The position numbers and the translations under genes are program-made. From the NCBI GenBank assembly GCA_035541995.1, contig DATKMG010000378.1:1-6610 (forward strand): 6,610 nucleotides of DNA. Reading direction: 5' to 3'. The notes below the pieces were generated by a model. The model had not been told where the DNA came from. It worked only from the letters and a program-made list of their open reading frames with translations, and did not search any database. Positions 1-5,182 of this stretch are shown piece after piece (position 1 is the first letter of the stretch; the number at the start of each line of letters is the position of its first letter). The stretch is from DATKMG01 sp035541995 (GTDB lineage: Bacteria > Acidobacteriota > Terriglobia > Versatilivoradales > Versatilivoraceae).

Positions 1-1
1 A

Positions 2-88
2 AATGATCTGGCGGAGTCGTTTCGTCCTCGTCCCCAGCGTTTGCCAGATCTCGTTGATCAAGAACCGGTTCCGGCAGCCGTGGATTAA
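2..88 (+). CDS. possible C-terminal tail of an upstream gene (partial)
   Basis: A reading frame enters from the left edge and stays open for 28 codons to a TAA at 86-88. The residues end in ...LVDQEPVPAAVD, rich in Pro, Arg, Asp and Glu, which would suit a disordered protein tail. No domain can be recognised. The stretch is too short for coding statistics, and the next frame over (3-95) is also open, so chance is a real alternative. If genuine, its stop codon lies inside the inverted repeat at 84-103. Confidence 0.25.
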   Translation, partial: NDLAESFRPRPQRLPDLVDQEPVPAAVD

Positions 89-103
89 CCGATGATGGTT
101 AAT
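84..103. promoter_or_regulatory. operator-like perfect inverted repeat
   Basis: ATTAACC (84-90) and GGTTAAT (97-103) are perfect 7-bp inverted arms around a 6-bp spacer. The repeat sits 17 bp upstream of a TTGACA hexamer. Related half-sites recur nearby: TTAAC at 116-120 and GTTAACC at 137-143, the latter inside the -35/-10 spacer. There is no T-run after the repeat, so it is not a normal intrinsic terminator. The symmetry and spacing suit a dimeric DNA-binding regulator, but that is inferred and no regulator can be named. Confidence 0.35.
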
Positions 104-120
104 TATCCGGTAAAATTAAC

Positions 121-149
121 TTGACAAGTAAATATAGTTAACCTAGTCT
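121..149 (+). promoter_or_regulatory. candidate sigma-70-type promoter for the small membrane protein gene
   Basis: A consensus -35 hexamer TTGACA (121-126) is followed after 17 bp by TAGTCT (144-149), which keeps T1, A2 and T6 of TATAAT but matches only three of six bases. The surroundings are clearly more AT-rich than the rest of the window. Transcription would start near 156, leaving a leader of about 65 nt before the ATG at 223. The -35 is convincing and the -10 is weak. Confidence 0.4.
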
Positions 150-222
150 AATTAAGTGTTTGATCTGTCCTAATCCATATACATCCGTACTCAGGCGGGC
201 ATAAGAAGAAAGGAAGTTACCC

Positions 223-573
223 ATGATTACTAAAATGATGAAATGGGTCTCGGTGGTAGTGTTACTGCTGGCGGGCTTACGCCTCCCCACCGCAGGTAAT
301 CAAGTCCTACTGGAAACTGTGGTATGTCTATCCAGCTTCTTGGCAATCACGCAGGCGGTTCGTGCCAGCCGGTATTTCTGGGCGGCCGGATTCTTAACGA
401 TTGCCATAATTTTCAATCCCATTGTCACCCTTGGGCTTTCCGGGAAAGCCCTTCTCTGGCTAGATTGGGTTTGCCTGGCAACGTTTCTGTTGTCCTTAGC
501 TGCGTGGAAGAGGCGACCAACAGCCTGCGTGGCACCGATATCAGATAGCACGACGGGAACCAAGGCACTCTAA
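223..573 (+). CDS. small four-helix membrane protein, DUF6804-like
   Basis: This 116-residue protein is very hydrophobic. Likely membrane segments are at residues 8-21, 28-46, 52-70 and 76-94, followed by a short polar tail with a basic start (WKRRP, 95-99) that should lie in the cytoplasm. The FNPI motif at 64-67, then a Trp-rich stretch with LDW at 80-82, resembles the small DUF6804 family of unknown function as I remember it; a profile search would be needed to confirm. The ATG at 223 has AGGAAG at 211-216, six bases upstream. Internal Met codons at 235 and 238 are too close to exclude but lack their own ribosome binding site. It appears to be a single gene behind the promoter and TTAACC repeats upstream, with 207 bp before the next gene. 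No enzymatic or transport signature is visible. Confidence 0.75.
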   Translation: MITKMMKWVSVVVLLLAGLRLPTAGNQVLLETVVCLSSFLAITQAVRASRYFWAAGFLTIAIIFNPIVTLGLSGKALLWLDWVCLATFLLSLAAWKRRPTACVAPISDSTTGTKAL

Positions 574-780
574 ACCTGCAACCTGAATGGCTCTAAGTGC
601 CAAGGTATCAGGTGACCGACGAACGTTTTCTGGGGTTGCGGCATGTGACTGTCTCTGTCCACCCCAGACATATTCAAGAGAGAGCGTTTCTCTATGCCAG
701 GATGAGCGGATTGCAGAAAGGGACCGAGCTAAGATAGACACAGTCTAAAGCAAAAGTACTGAGCTCTCAAGGAGGAGAAC
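574..780. other. intergenic stretch, nothing recognised
   Basis: These 207 bp between the membrane protein gene and the small basic protein gene hold no credible ORF with a ribosome binding site and no clear hairpin with a T-run. A TAAGAT at 730-735 could be a -10 for the next gene, but the only TTG-containing hexamer nearby (711-716) is 13 bp away, which is too close. The promoter for 781-924 is therefore unassigned. Confidence 0.4.
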
Positions 781-924
781 ATGTCAGAGAGAACTGGTGA
801 CAAAGCCAGGTTTGGCCGGGAACGGAAGAAAAGGAATCTTCAGCGGGCGAGGAGTCGCGAATTGCGGAAGGGACTGGGACAGGGAAGCAAAACGAACATG
901 ACAACCAGTGCCAAGCCTAAGTGA
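781..924 (+). CDS. small, strongly basic conserved-type hypothetical protein (47 aa)
   Basis: The ATG at 781 is preceded by a near-perfect Shine-Dalgarno, AAGGAGGAG at 769-777, five bases from GGAGG to the start. The frame ends at TGA 922-924. The product begins MSERTGDKARFGRERKKR and is dominated by Arg and Lys, with hardly any hydrophobic residues. It has no signal peptide or membrane segment, so it should be cytoplasmic. The GDKARF-x-R-x-R-K-K start and the RARSRELRK segment (residues 23-31) resemble short hypothetical proteins I recall from Acidobacteriota, but I cannot name a family. The charge suggests nucleic-acid or ribosome binding, which is inference only. At this length many gene callers would miss it; the ribosome binding site is the main evidence that it is real. 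Confidence 0.6.
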   Translation: MSERTGDKARFGRERKKRNLQRARSRELRKGLGQGSKTNMTTSAKPK

Positions 925-1046
925 AGAGAACCCAGCCTCTTAGAGTTCGTGGTCGAAGGGACTACCTGGATTAGAAGAGTTTTCCCGTCGGTTTGAATAC
1001 GTTTTGCAATTCGTAAAGTGTCAGATCCCCCTGAAGGAGGACCCGC

Positions 1047-1868
1047 ATGATCAGCGCTCGCAATCTCGCAATTTTAGTTTTCTGGGTCGTGCTGTCAGCG
1101 GTGCCCTTGATTTATGCCCAGGATGTGAAACCATCCGAGGAGAAGATGGTTCTCCAACCGTTGCCTACGGCTCCAACGTTACAATCCCAACGGTTTCTGA
1201 ACTTTATGCTACCGCCGTTACCGGTTTCGGCGCCGTTGATTCCGGCACGAGATCTTTCCAGGTATCGGGAGTTTCAATTGGGAATGAGCCTGCTCGCAGT
1301 AGCGAAACGGGCATGTGTAAAGCCCGCTGAGGCCAGGACGATCTACCAGCGTCCGGCGCTGATTCAGGAACTGGAATGGCGGCCGCAGGAGTCTCTGGGT
1401 TCTCCACCGGTATCGGACCCGATGAAAGAAGTTCTCTTCAGCTTTTACAACGGTGAGCTTTTTCGAGTGCTGGTCATCTACGATCAGTCTAAGACCCAAG
1501 GGCTGACCAATGACGACATGGTCGGAGTTATTTCGGCCCGGTATGGCTCTGCAACCCGGCCTGCTGAGAAGGTCATCCTCTTCTCTTCATTCTATGTCTA
1601 TAACGATAGCGAAGAGGTGATAGCGCGCTGGGAAGATTCGCAGTACTCGTTCAACCTCTTCCGTTCGTCTTACCAACCGGCTTTTGGGATGCTGGTCTAT
1701 TCAAAACGGCTGGATCCCCTGGCCCGGGCGGCAATCGTGAAAGCGATTGGGTTGGATGAGCAAGATGCTCCTCGGCGCAAGATTGAGCGTCAAAAGGAGG
1801 AAGATGAGGACACACGAGCTGTCGGGGAGAAGGCCAGGCCCGCGAACAAAGCGGCCTTTCGTCCGTAA
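1047..1868 (+). CDS. secreted or periplasmic protein of unknown function
   Basis: This 273-residue protein starts at ATG 1047 behind AAGGAGG (1034-1040), a strong site six bases from the start. Residues 1-24 form a classical signal peptide: Arg5, a hydrophobic core at 7-22, and a likely signal peptidase I cleavage after Ile-Tyr-Ala before Gln25. A Pro-rich linker follows (about 36-68). The apparent folded domain starts at RYREFQLGMSL (72-82) and continues through ALIQELEWRP (104-113) to about residue 230, with alternating aromatic and hydrophobic segments that look like beta strands. The last 35-40 residues are highly charged and probably disordered (RRKIERQKEEDEDTR). The motif set recalls uncharacterised acidobacterial secreted proteins, but I know of no function. 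There is no Cys after the cleavage site, so it is not a lipoprotein, and no catalytic motif is visible. It lies 122 bp after the small basic gene and 126 bp before glgC, and may be its own unit. Confidence 0.75.
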   Translation: MISARNLAILVFWVVLSAVPLIYAQDVKPSEEKMVLQPLPTAPTLQSQRFLNFMLPPLPVSAPLIPARDLSRYREFQLGMSLLAVAKRACVKPAEARTIYQRPALIQELEWRPQESLGSPPVSDPMKEVLFSFYNGELFRVLVIYDQSKTQGLTNDDMVGVISARYGSATRPAEKVILFSSFYVYNDSEEVIARWEDSQYSFNLFRSSYQPAFGMLVYSKRLDPLARAAIVKAIGLDEQDAPRRKIERQKEEDEDTRAVGEKARPANKAAFRP

Positions 1869-1909
1869 CGTGCAGACGTCTCGAGCGGCTCGGGAAAGTC
1901 AGCGTAAGC

Positions 1910-1939
1910 CCACGACAACCCCAAAGCAGTTTGTCGTGG
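1910..1939. other. 9-bp perfect stem-loop between the secreted protein gene and glgC
   Basis: CCACGACAA (1910-1918) and TTGTCGTGG (1931-1939) pair perfectly around a 12-nt loop, starting 42 nt after the stop of the secreted protein gene. No T-run follows, so it is not a standard intrinsic terminator. It could be a U-less terminator, an mRNA 3' stabiliser, or an operator: its right arm overlaps a weak promoter-like pair, TTGTCG (1931-1936) and TTTCAT (1955-1960) with 18-bp spacing, that could serve glgC. The stem is directly visible; its role is not. Confidence 0.4.
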
Positions 1940-1994
1940 CTACCAGTACTCGCATTTCATGAGAGACTGAAGTTGTTTGACGGCGAGGTACTCT

Positions 1995-3284
1995 ATGAGT
2001 GTAATTCCTAGTAAAGTGTTAGGGATTGTATTAGGCGGCGGCAAAGGGGAGCGTTTGTTTCCTTTAACCAAACACCGCTCCAAACCTGCTGTACCCTTGG
2101 CAGGGAAATATTGCATTGTCGATATCGCTATCAGCAACTGTATCAATTCCGACATTCGCAAGGTATTTGTCTTGACCCAGTTCAATTCGGCTTCTCTCAA
2201 CCAACATATTGCTCAGACTTACCGTTTTGACCACTTCTCCCAAGGATTCGTCAACATTCTGGCTGCTGAACAAACCCTGGAAAACCCGCACTGGTTTCAA
2301 GGGAGTGCAGATTCTGTGCGACAAAGCATTCAACATCTCAAAGAGATTGATGTGTCCCATATCTTGATTTTGTCCGGGGACCAGCTTTACCAGATGGATT
2401 ATCGAAAGATTCTGGAGTTTCATCTGGAAAGCAAGGCCGACATAACCGTTGGCACCATCCCGGTGACGGCCCAACAAGCCCCAGGTTTTGGAATCATGAA
2501 AGTGAATGAAAAGGGACAAATCGTTCTCTTCCGCGAAAAGCCGCGTCCGGATCAACTAGAACATTTAGAAAGTCAATTGGCAGGCAAGTTTGACTGGGAG
2601 AAATTTCCCCAAGGCAGAGCCTACCTGGCTTCCATGGGTATTTATGTTTTCGAGAAGCAGCTGTTGCTGGAAATCCTTACCCAGACCAGCGCCAACGACT
2701 TTGGGAAAGACGTCATTCCGGTTGCAACCGGCAAGTACCAGGTGATGAGTTTCCCCTTTTTTGACTATTGGGCCGACATTGGGACGATTCGTTCGTTTTA
2801 TGAGGCCAATTTAGATTTAACCGCGACCTTGCCTAAATTCAATTTCTACCAGGAGCCGCGCCCCATCTATACTCAAGCGCGTTTCTTGCCGGGTTCGAAA
2901 ATGCACGACTGCCAGTTACATCAAAGTATCATTTCAGAAGGCAGCTTTCTTAACGGGTCTCACATTAGAAACTCTGTCATTGGCATCCGCAGCCGCATTG
3001 GTTATGAGACCACGATTACCCATTCCTACATCATGGGAGCAGACTTTTATGAGACGCCTGAACAGTTCAGCGAAAACGCGCAACGGGACATTCCCAATAT
3101 TGGCGTCGGCGATCATGTCACAATCTCCAATGCGATTATCGATACGAACGCGCGGATCGGTAAGAACGTAACCATCGGTAATTCCGACAAGCATACTAAT
3201 TTTGATGGAGAGAATTTCTACGTTCGGGACAGCATCATCGTCATTCCCAGGGACGCTATCATTCCAGACGGAACCGTCATTTGA
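1995..3284 (+). CDS. glgC: glucose-1-phosphate adenylyltransferase (ADP-glucose pyrophosphorylase)
   Basis: GlgC makes ADP-glucose and pyrophosphate from ATP and glucose-1-phosphate, the committed step of bacterial glycogen synthesis, in the cytoplasm as a tetramer. The N-terminal nucleotidyltransferase domain has the ATP loop GGGKGERL (14-21), SKPAVP (29-34), WFQGSADSV (100-108), SGDQLYQMDY (127-136, with Asp129 matching catalytic Asp142 of E. coli), FREKP (179-183, Lys182 matching glucose-1-phosphate-binding Lys195), ASMGIYVF (212-219), DFGKD (235-239) and YWADIGT (258-264). From about residue 290 to the end is the left-handed beta-helix, closing with IIPDGTVI. The start is ATG 1995, with GAGG (1985-1988) six bases upstream, giving 429 residues, the usual length of the cyanobacterial/plant-like class. 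A TTG at 1977 would add six residues but has a poor site. Positions equivalent to known activator residues are altered (His27, Cys40, Thr384, Arg419). No other glycogen gene is nearby. Confidence 0.96.
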   Translation: MSVIPSKVLGIVLGGGKGERLFPLTKHRSKPAVPLAGKYCIVDIAISNCINSDIRKVFVLTQFNSASLNQHIAQTYRFDHFSQGFVNILAAEQTLENPHWFQGSADSVRQSIQHLKEIDVSHILILSGDQLYQMDYRKILEFHLESKADITVGTIPVTAQQAPGFGIMKVNEKGQIVLFREKPRPDQLEHLESQLAGKFDWEKFPQGRAYLASMGIYVFEKQLLLEILTQTSANDFGKDVIPVATGKYQVMSFPFFDYWADIGTIRSFYEANLDLTATLPKFNFYQEPRPIYTQARFLPGSKMHDCQLHQSIISEGSFLNGSHIRNSVIGIRSRIGYETTITHSYIMGADFYETPEQFSENAQRDIPNIGVGDHVTISNAIIDTNARIGKNVTIGNSDKHTNFDGENFYVRDSIIVIPRDAIIPDGTVI

Positions 3285-3364
3285 AGACCAACCGTCCGGC
3301 AGGCGCATCACACAATATTCCCAATGGATCGGGGTTTCCCCTTGGGGGCAGATTAAGCATTGGC
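3285..3364. other. convergent intergenic gap with nested inverted repeats
   Basis: This 80-bp gap separates the convergent ends of glgC and the hybrid kinase gene. GGGGTTTCCCC (3331-3341) is a 4-bp perfect hairpin with a 3-nt loop. It is enclosed by CCAATG (3321-3326) and CATTGG (3358-3363). Neither strand shows a T-run after these arms, so a bidirectional terminator is possible but poorly supported. Confidence 0.25.
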
Positions 3365-5143
3365 TCAGCCGTCACGGTCCGAGCCCTTGGATGTTGGGGG
3401 CGACATCATCTGGCTTAATTTGGTCTGCAGGTTTTCCAGCGTGTAGGGCTTCTGGAGAAAGCCGTTTAGACCTTTGCCGGCAAACTGCGGCGTAACGTCC
3501 TGCTCCGCATAGCCGCTCGATAGAATCACAGGGACTACGGGGTTCAGCTGGCGCAGCGCGCGGAACGTTTCGGCTCCGTCCATGTGGGGCATGGTCATAT
3601 CGAGCAACACCAGGCTGATCTCCCTGCCCCGCTCGCGATACAGATCCAGCGCGGCTTTCCCATCCATTGCGGTAAGAACGGAAAAGCCATAGAACTGGAG
3701 CATTTCCCTGACTACGTCCCGAACGATGGTCTCGTCGTCCACCAGCAGCACCGTACCGCTGCCTCGCCATGCGCGCGCGCTGGCCTCTGTCGTCGTCTCT
3801 GTTGTCTCCTCTTCGTTCGTGGAGAGTGCAGGAAACAACACCCTGAGCGTCGTCCCTTTACTCGGTTCACTGTAAAGCCTTAACGCCCCCTTATGCGTCC
3901 GCACAATTCCCTGCACAGCCGACAGCCCCAAACCACGGCCCAAGAACTTGGTGGTGAAAAACGGCTCAAAAATCCTCTTCTGCGTTTCCGCGTCCATGCC
4001 GCAGCCCGTGTCTGATACCTCCAGGTAGACGTACACACCCGAAGGCAAGTCGTTTCCCAGACTGGCCCCTCGCAGATAGTCTTGGTTGCTCTCTCGGGCG
4101 CCTGTGGAAATCGTAATCACCCCGCTGTGCTCTCCGAGGGCCTCGGAGGCATTGAGGGTCAGGTTCATGACAATCTGCCGGATCTGGCTGGCGTCGGCCT
4201 GAATAGGCGGCAATTTCTGTTCCAGTTTCAGGTTGAGGGCCGCTTTCTTGCTGATGCAGGTCTTGAGCAGATGAGCCATTTCCTCCACGAGCGCTCGCAG
4301 GTCCACGCGTTTCAGATCGGAGTGCCCTTTGCCGGCATACGCGAGCATTTGCAGACAGAGGTCGGCTGCCCGAAGCGAGGTCTTAGAGATTTCTTCAATC
4401 CTCCTTAGGGCGGGCGACAGGGGCGGCAACTCCTCCATCGCCAAGTCGGCATGACCCAGGATGGCCAGCAGCAGGTTGTTGAAGTCGTGGGCCACCCCGC
4501 CGGCCAGCACCCCCAGGCTTTCGAGCTTCTGCGTCTGCTGGAGGCCGCGCTCAATCTCAAACCGCTGCTCCTCGGCCAGCTTCCGAGCGGTGATGTCGCT
4601 CACCGTGGTCTGGCACAAAAGGACGTCGTTGTCGCTGCCGCGCGTTAGTATCGATTCTATTCGAGCCCAGAAAGGGGCGCCGTCCCTTCTCAACATTCTC
4701 AGTTCGGACACATGCCCCGCTTGACTTTCTAGAAGCAGTTTGCGATGCCGGTAGTAAATATCCTGATCTTCCCTGAAGATGAAGTGGGTCACCGGCTGCT
4801 TGATCAATTGTGTTCTTTCCAGGCCCAACAGGCTAGCGACGGTGAGATTGGCCTCCAGGATCAGACCCTTTTCGTTAATTGTCAAATAACCCACCGGGGC
4901 TAAATCGTAGAGGTCAAAATATTTTTCACGAGATGCCGCGAGATCCAGTTGCGCACGGCGCAATTCCTCGTTTTGCAGCTCCAGCTCGATCTGATGCACC
5001 CGCAGTTCGTGGAGCAGGCGCTTGGTTTCCTCGGGCGTGATTTTCTCCAATTCCGCAGGTTGCTTCCACAACATCTCCTCTGCTCGCCGGCGCAGGTCGG
5101 AAAGCAGGTTTGCGGACTCGTCGTCGGTGTGCTCTGGTTTCAT
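3365..5143 (-). CDS. soluble PAS-histidine kinase-receiver hybrid sensor
   Basis: This 592-residue protein has no signal peptide or membrane segment, so it should sense in the cytoplasm. Domains in order: an N-terminal coiled coil (about 12-72, with ELRVHQIELELQNEELR at 46-62); one PAS/PAC domain (about 73-190, ending VSDITARK); a dimerisation/phosphoacceptor domain with GGVAHDFNNLL (215-225), His219 being the phosphorylated residue; and an ATPase domain with N box (NLTLNASEAL, 327-336), DTGCGMD (378-384), FEPFFTTK (392-399) and GRGLGLS (402-408). After an acidic Thr/Glu linker (441-456) comes a receiver (463-580) with Asp469/Asp470, phosphoacceptor Asp515, Ser542/Ser543 and Lys565. All key residues are present, so both kinase and receiver should work. 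The HDFNN-type H box and fused receiver are typical of hybrid kinases without a DNA-binding output. The start at 5143 is set by AAAGGAGG (5149-5156); a TTG at 5170 would swallow that site. It follows the CheB/CheR-type gene by 39 bp, probably one operon. Confidence 0.93.
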   Translation of the reverse strand: MKPEHTDDESANLLSDLRRRAEEMLWKQPAELEKITPEETKRLLHELRVHQIELELQNEELRRAQLDLAASREKYFDLYDLAPVGYLTINEKGLILEANLTVASLLGLERTQLIKQPVTHFIFREDQDIYYRHRKLLLESQAGHVSELRMLRRDGAPFWARIESILTRGSDNDVLLCQTTVSDITARKLAEEQRFEIERGLQQTQKLESLGVLAGGVAHDFNNLLLAILGHADLAMEELPPLSPALRRIEEISKTSLRAADLCLQMLAYAGKGHSDLKRVDLRALVEEMAHLLKTCISKKAALNLKLEQKLPPIQADASQIRQIVMNLTLNASEALGEHSGVITISTGARESNQDYLRGASLGNDLPSGVYVYLEVSDTGCGMDAETQKRIFEPFFTTKFLGRGLGLSAVQGIVRTHKGALRLYSEPSKGTTLRVLFPALSTNEEETTETTTEASARAWRGSGTVLLVDDETIVRDVVREMLQFYGFSVLTAMDGKAALDLYRERGREISLVLLDMTMPHMDGAETFRALRQLNPVVPVILSSGYAEQDVTPQFAGKGLNGFLQKPYTLENLQTKLSQMMSPPTSKGSDRDG

Positions 5144-5148
5144 GGTGG

Positions 5149-5156
5149 CCTCCTTT
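5149..5156 (-). promoter_or_regulatory. Shine-Dalgarno deciding the hybrid kinase start
   Basis: Read on the minus strand, AAAGGAGG lies five bases before the ATG at 5143. This favours a 592-residue protein over a 601-residue form from the in-frame TTG at 5170, where the same bases would be coding. No terminator separates it from the upstream stop at 5183-5185, which fits co-transcription. Confidence 0.8.
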
Positions 5157-5182
5157 GTCCCAACCTTCAATCCAATGCGACA

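Noticed and set aside
1004..1330. Plus-strand open frame of 108 codons overlapping the secreted protein gene
   Set aside because: It overlaps a gene with a strong ribosome binding site and a clear signal peptide, and has neither itself.
1977..1994. TTG start for glgC, adding six residues
   Set aside because: The ATG at 1995 has a better placed GAGG and gives the normal 429-residue length of this class.
2064..2555. Minus-strand open frame of 163 codons inside glgC
   Set aside because: It lies entirely opposite the conserved catalytic domain of glgC and shows no domain or ribosome binding site of its own.
5144..5170. TTG start for the hybrid kinase, adding nine residues
   Set aside because: The strong AAAGGAGG would lie inside the coding sequence; it is ideally placed for the ATG at 5143.
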